A stretch of DNA of 64,000 bases from Dysidea avara (taxonomy: Eukaryota; Porifera; Demospongiae; Dictyoceratida; Dysideidae): NCBI RefSeq assembly GCF_963678975.1, contig NC_089281.1:7775277-7839276 (forward strand), given 5' to 3'. The position numbers and the translations under genes were made by a program. Shown here piece after piece: positions 36,014 to 51,185 of the stretch (its first letter is position 1; each line of letters opens with the position of its first letter). The notes beneath the pieces are model-generated. The model was not told where the DNA came from. It searched no databases and saw only the letters and a list, made by a program, of their open reading frames with translations.

Positions 36014-36846
36014 GGGAGTCTGTATTCCGCGGAATATGGAATAGCGAAATAGCAGAATTACGGAATAAGCGAAAATCACATTCTAAATATTTTGTTATTG
36101 TTTATAGCCTCTATAACGTTTTAATATACATTCCTCACCTCGTAGAGAACACAAACACGATGGCACCGATCCTCTGGGCGATCTTTAAATAGGATATGTA
36201 CAAAGATATTCACTCTGAAACAATCTAACTAAGCTAAACTACCGTCAAATACACTTCACTACATAATCGCTAGAAAACTAGAAGTTTTTTGTGCTATACT
36301 TACTCATACCAGCTGTCACACACGAGTAATTGCCTGAATTTATTAGAGTTATATACGAAGTGTTAGAGCCGAGGTTGGAGCTCTGATGTTGGGAACTGAA
36401 AGCAGTATTATCCTCCGAATTTATTTGAAACACTTTAGGAAGTGGTAACAGAGTTATAAGAAAGGTCAGATTATTCCATGCATGCAGGGTAGCTACCTAG
36501 GGCGTGGATTGTTTTGTCCTAAACTATTCGGCCAGTTAGCTAGCTAGCTGCTCGTGTGTGACAGCTGGTATGAGCAAGTATAGCATAAAGAACTTCTAGT
36601 TTTCTAGCGATTGTGTAGTGAAGTGTATTGAACAGTTAGTTAGATTGTTCTAGAGTGAATATCTTTGTACATATCCTATTTAAAGATCGCCCCGAGGATC
36701 GGTGCCATCGTGATTGTGTTCTCTACGAGGTGAGGAATGTATATTAAAACATTATAGAGGCTATAAACAATAACAAAATATTTAGAATGTGATTTTCACT
36801 TATTCCGTAGTTCCGCTATTCCATATTCCGCGGAATACAGCCTCCC
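36014..36846. mobile_element. Mutator-like non-autonomous element, long TIRs
   Basis: An 833-bp element with about 310-bp inverted arms starting GGGAGTCTGTATTCCGCGGA and separated by about 215 bp. ACTACAATG (9 bp) is duplicated at 36005-36013 and 36847-36855. Long TIRs with a 9-bp duplication are typical of MULE elements. No transposase frame. The arms differ by scattered substitutions, so it is not newly inserted. Confidence 0.88.
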
Positions 36847-37550
36847 ACTACAATGATGTGTAAAACAGTGTTGTTGTTTTTTTGCTAAAGAGTACTGCAA
36901 TGAATGACGGACATTGTTGTCACTGGAACCTTGTTTAACGTGAATGTTGTTGGCCATTTTATTATTACATGATCTTTTTCATATCACTAGATTCAGTATA
37001 GCATGAGGATTCTAGTTAAAATGTAGAGTGGTGATAGGGAAACCATATTGCACTATTGTGAATCAACACCTTGCATTGTCAACGAAAAGAACTGGGTCAC
37101 AAAGGAGGACGATGGATGATCCATGATGTGTGCATTGTATTTACTGTGGTTGGTGAAAAGGCATGTCTTGGGACGAAGCAATATTGAACAGTGAAGAAAC
37201 CAAGTCTGTTGTCTTATCCATTGTCAAGTTATGCTTGGCTGAGGCACCTGTTAGTTAGTTAGTTAGTCAGTCAGCACAAACTTCTGTTAAATAGAAATAT
37301 AGAAGTTTGTTGGAATGGTGTAGTGTCACTTTGAAGACATTTATGGGCTTGGCTATGCCTAACAGGTACTGCCGAGCTGTTACAAAAGAGAAGTGAGGCT
37401 GTTGTTTTGGGTGATATTGTTGGGCAAGAAAGCTCAAACCACCATGATCCCTAATATACAGTACTACTGTACTGTATGATATAGCACCCAGAATACTGAT
37501 TATATCACCACCAACAATATTGACTTTCTTTATCTCTTTTATTACACCAG

Positions 37551-38533
37551 GTTCTGCTGGAATTATAGTCGGTCACCCCTTTGATACAGTCAAGGTTAAA
37601 ATAACACCAATAGGTGGTGTGGTAAATTAAATTCTGTCAGTTTAGGTTCGCCTGCAGACACAAGGAATAGCTGGTGTAGAATCAAGATATCGTGGGATGT
37701 TCCACTGTTTTTGGGATATTGCAAAAACAGAATCAGTATGTGATTGCTGCCTTCATTGCCTTACCTATCTTCTTCTTTTGTCTCTTTAGCTAGCAGGGCT
37801 GTACAAAGGTGTTGTATCTCCGGTTATTGGCGCTGGTGGTGTCAATGCAATTGTGTTTGGCGTACATGGTAGCATAATGTACAAACTACAAGGGGAAGAA
37901 ACTAGACCAAAGTTATTTAATACATTTATTGGTGGAAGTTTAGGAGGTTTTGTTGCAACATTCGTTACAAGCCCAACAGAGCTGATCAAGCTCCGTATGC
38001 AGATGCAGGGAATAGGAGAGAGAGAGTACTTCATTGAATATGCCGGACATGAGAGTTCACCTACAGCTCACAAATACTACAAAAGCTCATGGGACTGTTT
38101 TAGAAAAATCTACAAGAGTGAAGGCATCCGAGGACTTTCTCGTGGATTAGTGTGCACCTTTTGGAGAGAAACACCAGGATTTGGCGCTTACTTTTTAATC
38201 TTTGATTATTTCTGCATTTGTTCAGCTGACTATTATAACATTGATGTTAGTGAAGTTGGACCCATAACGGTTCTCCTTAGTGGAGGGCTCAGTGGCCAAA
38301 TTGGTTGGTTTCTCTGCTTTCCGCTTGATGTTGTAAAGTCAAGACTTCAAAGTGATGGAGTAACTGGTGTTGAATACAAAGGAATGGTAGATTGCTTTAG
38401 AAAGACGTACCATCAAGAAGGAATTCGTGGCTTCTACAAAGGACTACTACCATCTCTAGTGAGAGCTTTCCCAGTCAATGCTGCCACATTTGCTGTTGTA
38501 GTGATGATTACCAGACTGATTAATAAACTGTAA
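37551..38533 (+). CDS. Mitochondrial carrier (SLC25A29-like), tandem copy 1, 5' incomplete
   Basis: Inner-membrane transporter; best resemblance is to the basic amino acid/carnitine group (SLC25A29/20/45/48). Visible exons: 37551-37594, 37646-37735, 37790-38533. Three carrier signatures are present: HPFDTVKVRLQTQ, SPTELIKLRMQMQG and FPLDVVKSRLQSDG. RETPGFGAYFLIFDYF and VRAFPVNAATFAVV match the SLC25A29 third repeat. The first visible exon starts in phase 1 at GSAGIIVGHPFDTVK, so a short upstream exon with the start codon is missing from this model; I could not place it in 36856-37540. A segment between repeats (GEREYFIEYAGHESSPTAHK) is longer than in vertebrate relatives. Confidence 0.88.
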
Positions 38534-39188
38534 ATTATAGAAATTTATTTATTTTCACCATATTAAATTATTCTATTATTAATATCACTTTTAAACACCT
38601 GCACCTACAGCCAAAAGATACTGTTTCCATAAATAACTTTAAGTAAAATATTTGACAATTAGCACTGACTATGGACAACAACAACTACTTGTTTTGGACA
38701 GGGAGAAGTGGTTGGTCGTGTTGTGATGGACCATGACACCTAAGAGCCTTGATATTCATATCCTGAAATTTACACCTTACCAAGTGATGTGAAGGATGTG
38801 GTTTGAATATCACTATCTGAATCTGTTAAGCTTGGGTAAAGTCAGTAGCATTAATGCTGTGAATGTTTATTTAGTTGTCCTACGATATACATTTCGTTTA
38901 GATTGCAAAATTATCACTGGGGTACAAGCACTTAAAGTACATTGTCGGGGTGGAGGTCTAAAGTATTTAGTTCTGTGAAAACAGGCCCCTGTTCTTAACA
39001 CCTCCCAGTTTTCTTGTAAAATACCAGCTGGTTGCTATGGGGACATGTGCATGGTTGCCATGACACATGCTTGTGAAATTGGTTACCGTGCTCGTGGCAG
39101 CAACACTGGTGCCAATTATTGATAGCTGTGAGTTTTCTGTAGCTATGTAATCAAATTTTATATTTAATTGTTGATTGTTCTTTACCAG

Positions 39189-40189
39189 GTGCAGCTGGGA
39201 TTATTGTAGGACATCCATTTGACACTGTCAAGGTTAGACAGATCATACTTTATTAAAAACTGAACGTAATACTCCATTTATTGATTCAGGTTCGTCTACA
39301 GATGCAGGGAATATCTGGCATAGAGACGAGATACCGTGGAATGTTGCACTGTTTTTTGGACATCGTAAAGACAGAGTCAGTAAGCGTATTGCATGCTGGT
39401 ACATTATAGCAGCACTTAATACATTTTTTTCTGCAGTTTGCAGGACTGTACAAAGGTGTTGTATCACCGATCATATCTGCTGGTGGCATCAATGCAGTTG
39501 TATTTGGCGTACATGGTCAGGTAATGTACTGGCTTCAAGGAGGAAAAGCCAGGCCTCAGATGCTCAATACATTTATTGGTGGTGCGATGGGAGGTTTGGC
39601 TGCATCACCACTTACAAGCACTGCAGAGCTGATCAAGCTCCGTATGCAGATGCAAGGAATAGGAGAGAGAGAATACTTCATTGAATATTCTGGGCATGAA
39701 AGTTCACCTACAGCTCACAAGTATTATAGAAGTTCGTGGGACTGCTGTAAAAAGATTTACAAGAATGAAGGGATTAGAGGGCTCTGTCGTGGAATTATCC
39801 CTACCATAGGCAGAGAAACTCCTTCATTTGGTGCTTACTTTTTAACCTTTGACTTCTGCTGTCGACAGTCAGCTGACTTCTATAACATAGACATTAGTGA
39901 AGTTGGACCGTTAACACTCCTCATTGGCGGAGGGCTAGCAGGACAAGCTTGCTGGCTTATAAGTTTTCCATTTGATGTGGTAAAGTCAAGACTTCAGGGA
40001 GACAGTGTTACTGGTGTTGAATATAAAGGAATGGTGGACTGCATTAGGAAGACATACTATCGGGACGGAATCCGTGGATTCTACAAGGGACTACTGCCAA
40101 CGCTGGTGAGAGCGTTCCCAGTGAATGCTGCAACATTTGCTACTGTTGTGACAATTACTAGGTTGATAAACAAACAGCGATCTAATTAG
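39189..40189 (+). CDS. Mitochondrial carrier (SLC25A29-like), tandem copy 2, 5' incomplete
   Basis: Exons 39189-39232, 39290-39379, 39437-40189 match copy 1 in size and phase, so the pair arose by tandem duplication. Signatures are HPFDTVKVRLQMQ and FPFDVVKSRLQGDS; the middle one reads STAELIKLRMQMQG, so the usual proline of the PX[DE]XX[KR] motif is threonine. RETPSFGAYFLTFDFC and VRAFPVNAATFATVV are kept. The start exon is uncertain: a frame MTHACEIGYRARGSNTG at 39059-39109 ends at a GT in matching phase but does not resemble a carrier N-terminus. Ends INKQRSN. Confidence 0.88.
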
Positions 40190-40625
40190 GAATTACTATT
40201 ATTTAGGAAATATTTTATTTATGTTCACTATGTTTATAATTCATTTGTGCACAGATTAAAATTAGCTATAAATCTAGACAACTGCTCTACGTTATACTTC
40301 CTGGTCAAAGACTGTTGTAAGCCATGCATGCAGTTGTATTACATATTAGAAAAGTGTAAGTGCTTTGTGGCTATGTGAGCTGCTTCAAAGTGAGGACAGG
40401 TGACTTTATTATGTAGTGACTTGTTTATTAGGAGGACCTGGTGGGGGAGGGGGCGCAGTGCACCATACAGTACATGTGATCAGGAAAGTGATAATGTACA
40501 TTTGAAAAGATGTATGAACACTGTTATTGCACCTGAGTGGTCCAAATAGAGCATATAAATCAGTTTCAAAACAATTGAGTAGGTGTACTTTTAATTTAAG
40601 ACTGATTTCTAATTCACATATGCAA

Positions 40626-44171
<3,546 letters not shown>

Positions 44172-44531
44172 AGCCTATCTTACGCGCTGCATTTATTGTA
44201 AACCCGAGTGTAAACCACAGCGCGTAATAGCTAGGAGATACAGAAATCTAACTAACAAAGTCACAATTTCATCGTATAGATATTTAATAATGTCATAATC
44301 TTTAAAGACTAGAAGGCTATCCTGGTTCTTGTAACAGACACGAGAATAGACACCATTATCATCACGAGGCGTTTATCAATTAGAAGAAAAGAATCCCACA
44401 AGCGCTTATAACTCCCTCCTGCTGGTTATCCCCTTCGTGAATGAGACCGTATATCTGCTTGGAGAGAAATCAACATTATATAACTCGTCATCACGTCTCG
44501 GATCTGCTTTGTGATAGAGCAATACTGCAAT
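44172..44531. promoter_or_regulatory. Putative bidirectional promoter, gephyrin / BtaA-like
   Basis: The start codons of gephyrin (minus, 44171) and the BtaA-like gene (plus, 44532) are 360 bp apart with nothing else between. Both 5' leaders and any promoter must share this span. No TATA or known factor site is convincing. Confidence 0.5.
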
Positions 44532-47500
44532 ATGACCTCTGAAGGACGCGCTGAAGCCCGTGTTGAACGTAGTGAAGTTGCTCGTTCGTTAGACCTAAGC
44601 GTCATCAGGTACAGCAGAGTATGGGAGGACCATAGGGTACTGAGCAAAGCACTACAGATTAAACCAGACGACGATATCATATCCATTACGAGGTATTGCT
44701 GTATTGTTTAAGTACTGTGTACATGTGGCTGTTACAGTTCTGGAGATAATATCCTGTCCTTACTGCTAGAAGAACCAAAGAGCATAGGTAAGTAAGTGTG
44801 TGTGTGTGTGTGTGTTGTTGTGTGGGTAGAGGTGCAAGCTGTGTTCTCATAGATAGCAGACTCCCTGACACACTCCACGGCCACTGCACACATGCACGTA
44901 CACCCATACATATTACACAAAGCAAGCAAAGCAACACAAACACACACATGCATATGATCTAGTGTGCTACTTCCAATGCCTAACTGAAAAACTTGCTACC
45001 CTTTGGATCTCAGTGCTCAATTTTAGAAACTATATGCTGCACTTACATGTTTTCATATCCAGCCATTATGTGTGAGCAGTTGATACAGAATATTTAGTCA
45101 CTATTAAGGAGGTATCTGTTTTGTGCTGTCAGCTATTAATAGATCGAATTCTCAGTTATCCTAATAACCAACACCATTCTTGTATGCAATGAAATAGCTT
45201 CACATGAGATCAAGGAAAGAAGATACAAGTTACCAAAGTAGCAACCCTAATCACTCACTACATAGTCTAAATATTTCAAATACATCACATAAAAGTGTTT
45301 ATCTAAATTCTTTTCTAGCTATACAGTTTTATTCTGTTGTTGTGTAATACCTATTTGACTTCAAGTGGTTTCTGTTTTCAATACATCTCATTGTTAGCTT
45401 TACTAATGTGGAAAGGAATTTTTAGACTTTGTATGGTATTTGTCAGGAAATAGCTACCAAATTATCAATCCTTCGATACTAACTACTCAAAGCAGGAGTA
45501 CAGTTACCATGGTGATGTTCAGGATTGCCTCTGGTAGCTTACGTGAGGTCCAGACAGACCATTATTAAACCACATTCTCTATCATATAGTTGCACCAAAA
45601 TTCAATGCGTATAATTATATATATATAGACAATTATATTGATGTCTGAATAAACTTGGACGCTCTCTTAGTGGCCACTTGTATAGAGAGACCACTTCTCT
45701 AGTGAATGACTTTAACTTCCCCAAATAAGAAACTTGTCTAACATAGCCTCCTGTTTAAAAAAAAATTCAATTTGAAGGTGACCAGGTTCCAAGGGTAACT
45801 CCAGACAGGTTTCCATATTTTCTGTTGTGTGTACGCTTAAATCTAGGGAGTCTGTATAGCCCCCAGGAAATTTTGAAAATTGTGTATTCCAAGATAGAAT
45901 CTGGTAACAATCTTTAAGCTGACATTCTGGTGCTGAGGGGCATGTCCCCAGAATGACATCCATGTATGTTAATATGTTTTCACATAGCTCTACCTCTTGA
46001 CTCTTTAGCCTGCTCCAGATAATGTGCCCAGGAAACATTTCAGGTCTGAGATTTATTGTGTTGGTACAGGTAAACCAACTTCTCAAAATGTGACTGTTCT
46101 AATAGACTGTTTCGTTCTGAACCTTTGATGATACCTTTGCAAATCAATACCAAATGTACTTGACTAGTTACTGGAAACCTCAGAAACCCCTAAATCCTTC
46201 CACTGTCTTTCATTTTACATGTGCATGGAAATTTTTGATCATGAGAATTTACCAATGCCATATATATGTGCTGTTTTCTGTAATTGCTTTTAGTTGCAAT
46301 TGATATGAGCCCTGCTCAGAATTCTTTGTTGGAGTTAAAAATAGCAGCCATCACAAAGCTAAACCATAAGGAGTTCCTGTGTCTTCTTGGAGAGATTCCT
46401 GGACAGCCCAATGAAAGGTAAACAAGTTCTAGTGTGTGCTGTGTTATGTGGCAGGCTATAATTAGAGTAGCATTGTATGAGGACATCAGGACTTTGCTGT
46501 CTACTCCTACAAGGGTGAGTGGTTTTATTTGACTTAAGTACTTAAGTCCAGTACTTTGGGCATATGCCTATTGTCACCTAATACTTATATTTTAGTGTGG
46601 TAAACAGACTTACCAGTTAAGGTGGTTATATTCTGTGTATACCAATGGTGATTAGCTATCTGTGATGGCACACACAACACACACAACACACATGCACGTA
46701 TGCACAACAGACAAGCGGGTGCTATGCAGGAACTGAATTTTGCACATCTATAGATCAGGTAATGCCCTGACAGAAATGAAATTTGCAGTGGGAATTCTGA
46801 CAGGTGGGACGCATTGTGTACAAAGTATTCTCTAGATTTACATTATTCAACCACCTAGTGCCAGTGATCACAAAGGTTATTCAGATAATTAAAGCCATTT
46901 ATTTACTTTAAGCACTTGCATGGGTAAAGATCAAGTGAATAAGAGGGTTCTATACAGCACTGAAAGGAAATGCTGCACTGTGTGCAGAAAGTACGGCATT
47001 GTTGATCACGTACATAACATTTTAAATCGCCAGAAGTAGCCAAAACAATGCTATATGTTTGTTTTATAACAAAACTTGTACTATATAGGATTGTTTGATG
47101 GCTGAAAACCAACACTGTTTGAGTCTACAAAATGAACGCTCCAAACGAAGATGACCAGAAAGCGCTTTAAACCAGAAAAAACACTGCCATGCTTGTACAT
47201 TATGAAAAAAACAGCACTCTGGTGTGATCTTGAGCTGAATCCAGTACTTGGCTTTACCTAATGGTGTATTAGTCTCTCGCCCACGTCCTCATTCTACAGT
47301 ATTATTTCCACATTGCACTTGCAGTGGTGGTATATACAGAATGATTCAATTACTCTAATAGAGCACACACCTGTAGCAATATTCTCATATAGAGCAGCCA
47401 CTTTTAGCATTCAGATGATTGTGCATCGATCCTACTATGATGTTGTTCTTTTCACATACTTAGAAAACATTGTAAAACACTGCAAGTTCAAGGACTGGCA

Positions 47501-48832
47501 TTTATGAAGCATAACATTTTAACTTTATGATCTAGCTAACTATTTGTGCATTAGTAAAATATTTTGAGAGGCAAATTTTTCGAAGTTGAGCAATGTTACC
47601 ATTGTGACACTCTCACTGTATTAGACATATAGAGGTATATTTCAAGGATAAAATTTTCACTGTTAACCCCCAAAACCATTAAATCAGCGAAAAATTTCCC
47701 CCTCAAAATATTTAGGCTATACGCTACACTTACTCCAAAACAGTTAATATATATGGTATCCACTGTTCCTATCATGAGTAATGAGTGAGTCATTGCAAGG
47801 ATCAATACACTCCAGAAGTCACATCACAGACCACTTATGTATATCATCATAATTGCCTATTTTGTGTTTACATGTATACTCAAGTAAAGCAGCCAAAACC
47901 TATTGGAAGAAATCATGTTATGTTGTATAGGATTATTGGGACTCCAATGTTGACCTCATTGAGCAACAGCTCTGTGTGTGTGGCCGGCTAGACAAATATT
48001 TCTGGTCATTTCACTCTACATTCCTACCTAAGATAATGTCTGATGCAGTGATAGACGCTCTATTTGATGCTTCTACACTTGAAGAGCAGCAAGCAGCCTT
48101 CAGTAAATTTCCTGCTGAATTACAGCAGACACTGAAGTAAGGGATCATGGTCATCTACATTGATTTATCTGTTGATGTATGTATTATATTAAAGAGAATT
48201 TAGTAGCACAAAGTCCCAGACAAGTGGAAGGTCATCTTCACAATTAAAATATGTCAAAGAGGATGAAGTAGTTGACCATTTTTGGAGTAGGCTCAATTAC
48301 GTGTGCAAGAGTGTACCGATCAAAGACAACTACTATTTGAGTTTATTTTTACGAGGCCATCGTGGATATAACCCTCTGGAAAAGCCGGACTTTTGTCCCC
48401 CGTATCTTAGAGAAAAGGAATTCTACAAACTAAAGGTTGTGTGTCATAAAGAGTTAACTTTGTCATTAATATTCTCACAGGGATTAGTTGATCGGATAGT
48501 AATGCATACAGGCTCAGTGGAAACCTACCTTTCTGAATCTAATGCAACTTTTACAAAGGTATATTGAAAACCTACTATAACTTGTATTTGAAGTGTGTTT
48601 ACAGGCTAATTTGTCTGATATATTTGAATACACTAGTCCAGAAGCAGCCAACGAGTTGTTCTCCATGCTGGCAGATAGGTGTAGAAGTGGCGGTCGATTA
48701 GCATATTGGAACATGTTAGTACCACGGACTCCATCTGATCACCGCTTACAGATGGCACCGGAGAGTAAAGATCTGCATGCTCAAGATCGTTTATTTTATT
48801 ATCGTTCCTTCTACTGTAACGTTTTAACTTAA
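44532..48832 (+). CDS. BtaA-like AdoMet:diacylglycerol aminocarboxypropyltransferase family
   Basis: By family (BtaA/DUF3419), it transfers the 3-amino-3-carboxypropyl group of AdoMet to diacylglycerol, the first step of betaine lipid (DGTS) synthesis. Exons: 44532-44692, 44738-44787, 46294-46417, 46466-46514, 47931-48136, 48204-48435, 48481-48558, 48605-48832; 375 residues, all phases consistent. Family landmarks are YSRVWEDHRVLSKAL (near residue 30), DDIISITSSGDNILSLLLEE, VAIDMSPAQNSLLELKIAAI, ALYEDIRTLL, YWDSNVDLIEQQL, then LFLRGHRGYNPLEKPDFCPP and ANLSDIFEYTSPEAANELF with GGRLAYWNMLVPR at the end. The BtaB N-methyltransferase half fused in algal and fungal BTA1 is absent. Eight exons argue against bacterial contamination. 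Exon 6 has a TAGTAG acceptor that may add or drop one serine. Activity on lipids is inferred, not shown. Confidence 0.85.
44788..46293. other. Intron 2 of the BtaA-like gene
   Basis: 1.5-kb intron with a short GT microsatellite (44797-44814) and no recognised gene; the 124-codon minus frame 46086-45712 has no motif. Confidence 0.5.
46515..47930. other. Intron 4 of the BtaA-like gene
   Basis: 1.4-kb intron. Contains one ATTACTCTAATAGAGCACAC copy of the dispersed motif (about 47344-47366) and a TATAG.GGTATA / CGAAAAATT remnant near 47625-47760 resembling the element at 63171-63440. Confidence 0.5.
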
Positions 48833-49260
48833 CAAACACATTGTGTAGATTTAGTGTACCTATTTTTTATTTTTCAGATTGTACCAAACAGTAGCTAATG
48901 TAATTCACTGCCCAGATCAACATTGGAGGTGAAGATCGAGATACTCTAATAGAGCGGTCACCTAACTACTCTAATAGAACATTCAGCAGATACAAATGGT
49001 TTTGTTATGAAATTTATCCATATCTGTCTGCACTTATACATACACTGAAGTGCATTGGTCTGTTTAAAAGGCTTGATTCATCTACTTGTGTAGTTATTAT
49101 GCAGATACACAATTTCAATTGAAAATGCTTTCATTCAATCTTGTATCATTAAAATTTCACTTTCAACATTATTATTTCAACATGCACCTATTGTACAATT
49201 GTGAGAGGGTGCATCATGTGCTTGGTTGTCTGAACCTACCCAAATCTTTCCATTAACAAA
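48833..49260. other. Downstream flank of BtaA-like gene
   Basis: No gene. GATACTCTAATAGAGCGGTC followed by ACTCTAATAGAACATTCA (about 48949-48988) are two copies of the dispersed motif, here outside any obvious TIR element. Confidence 0.5.
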
Positions 49261-49488
49261 TGACCAGATCTGTGAAAAGGGGTCTTAGCTATAGCCTTTC
49301 CAAGTTTGACGAGTCATACCTCATCATGTGCTTAACCCATCGTCTTAAATTACATCCAAGAATAGTGCTATGTTAGGAGTGTAAGGTAACCAAATTTCAG
49401 GCTGGTACCGTACTCTCAAGTCAAGTTATGGATTATCAAGTACATGCAATTGGAAAGGCTATAAGATCCCTTTTTGCTGATCTGGTCA
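49261..49488. mobile_element. 228-bp TIR element TGACCAGATC
   Basis: Ends TGACCAGATCTGTGAAAAGG and CTTTTTGCTGATCTGGTCA; the inverted repeat continues with TATAGCCTTTCCA over about 40 bp. CAAA borders both ends. Non-coding. Confidence 0.75.
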
Positions 49489-49828
49489 CAAATGCTGCAG
49501 AGACTGTACCTATAACCTAAAGGCAGTATATAAAATATCTACAAGTAGAAATATGCATTTTATGTGGAATTGTCTCCAAATAGCAGTATTTTAGCATCAA
49601 TTTTCCCTGGGGGGGGAGAGGCATGCCTCCAGTTTCAGCATGCTTTGCATGTTGGGAGGTGTGCTTTGTACACCTCCACCCAAGAGATTAGTACCTTGAG
49701 TTAACCCCCCCCCCCTTTTATAAATTCTAGATTAGATCCACCCCTGACCATAGATAATATATACTGTAAGGTATATATTATCAATGCCCTGACCTACTCC
49801 ACTACTACTACCAGGATGCACCAGCTTA

Positions 49829-50120
49829 AATTGAAGGGGTCAGTGGAAAAAGGGGACATGTGCCATTTTAGATTTTCCATTTTATAAAAATTTGAATGGC
49901 TTGGGGCAGTTTTAACTATATGAATATAATTATAATGTTGTCACTAAGTAAACAACAGAATTAAAAGTTTATGGCAGTCTCAAATTGATCAAGTTAGCAA
50001 ATAGCTATTACAATAATTCAATCATGTCCCCAAATTGTGTTTAATGCCCACCATGTGATCACCTAAATTTTCAAGTGGCACTTCTGAGTTGTCCCCTTTT
50101 TGCCACTGGTCCCTTCAATT
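49829..50120. mobile_element. 292-bp inverted-repeat element
   Basis: AATTGAAGGGGTCAGTGGAA at the left is mirrored by CCACTGGTCCCTTCAATT at the right; GGGGACA and GTGCCA continue the arms. Non-coding MITE-like. Confidence 0.75.
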
Positions 50121-50139
50121 GTTTAAACAATCACAATCT

Positions 50140-50402
50140 TTCCTCCACTCTTAGCAGACCTGACTTGGTGTTGGTTTCCAATAATTCCATCTGTGTTCGA
50201 ACTCACTATCATCCCCACCAATACCCAGCAACATCTTTTGGCTGCTAGAGCTCAGAAGGAAGATCGGTATGGCTGTTTACAGTATGACCTTCAGCTTTCT
50301 AGCTTATCTGTTAATCTCATTTCTATCGAGATTGGTTGTTTAGGCCAGTTTATGCCAGACACAATTGCCCAAATGGCCAATGCCTGTGAAATTGGTTCAT
50401 AA
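50140..50402 (+). pseudogene. Retrotransposon ORF fragment with frameshift
   Basis: RPDLVLVSNNSICV leads, after a one-base shift at about 50192, into FELTIIPTNTQQHLLAARAQ, then LISIEIGCLGQFMPD. This pattern (RPDL...ELT...KY..L...IEVGCRG) is typical of the region after the RT in invertebrate non-LTR elements. It is broken and non-functional. Confidence 0.6.
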
Positions 50403-50719
50403 TTTTTGCATAGGTTATGATTAAAGTGCCTGGTAAAGGTAGAGCCTGTATACCAGAAGGCCTTACAAAGGCCTGTGGGATATATGGTCCCCTAGGTTCC
50501 AACTCCATAAGATCCCAGTCCGGGGAGGCTCAAGGAAAAATCGTGTGTGAGCAGGAGATAGCAATATGAGCAGCCTGCTCAAACAGGGATCTTACGGCAG
50601 TCTTCTTCATCAAAATTCATATACCCCAAAATGGATCTATCGATTTGCCTGTAAACTGAACTTTTCTGCATGCCATAATTATTTTTGTCATTGTAATTTA
50701 ATAGTGAAAGTCTTCCCAG

Positions 50720-50946
50720 CACAGTAAAAACAAACTAATGAAGGTCACTACTAGCTAAATGTAGTGAATGTCACTACTAATGTCTGCCACAATACTCACT
50801 ATTTTTGTGTAGTGATGTTCACTACTATGTAATGAGGGTCACTACAAAAGAGTGGTGAAGGTCACTACAAACAACGTCACTACACAAAAATAGTGAGTAT
50901 TGTGGCAGAAATTAGTAGTGACCTTCACTAGTTTGTTTTTACTGTG
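50720..50946. mobile_element. 227-bp TIR element built of GGTCACTAC repeats
   Basis: Ends CACAGTAAAAACAAACTA and TAGTTTGTTTTTACTGTG are perfect mirrors. The interior has at least six TGAAGGTCACTAC-like copies in both orientations and a nested inverted pair AATACTCACTATTTTTGTGT. Non-coding. Confidence 0.85.
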
Positions 50947-51074
50947 TTGCCAGGGCTCCTGTACTGTCCACGGTATACCCCTGAGTCTAGACCCCTGTAC
51001 TTAAGTTGTATTTAATTTGTCTTAACAATTAAGACTTCTCTCTTAATTCTCTTCAAGATTATTGTGCAACTTTA

Positions 51075-51185
51075 CGAATACGATTCAGTAATGATTGGAA
51101 CAGTTTACCTACCTCTGTTGTGGAAAGTACTTCTTTAAAATTGCTGTTAGATTATTTACTAGATTTTATTTGTAAGTTAATACTT
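51075..51185 (+). mobile_element. LINE RT C-terminal remnant
   Basis: The plus frame reads FRIRFSNDWNSLPTSVVEST then LKLLLDYLLDFI, the terminal WNSLP motif of non-LTR RTs. Likely part of the same decayed element as 50140-50402, separated by the TIR insertion at 50720-50946. Confidence 0.65.
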
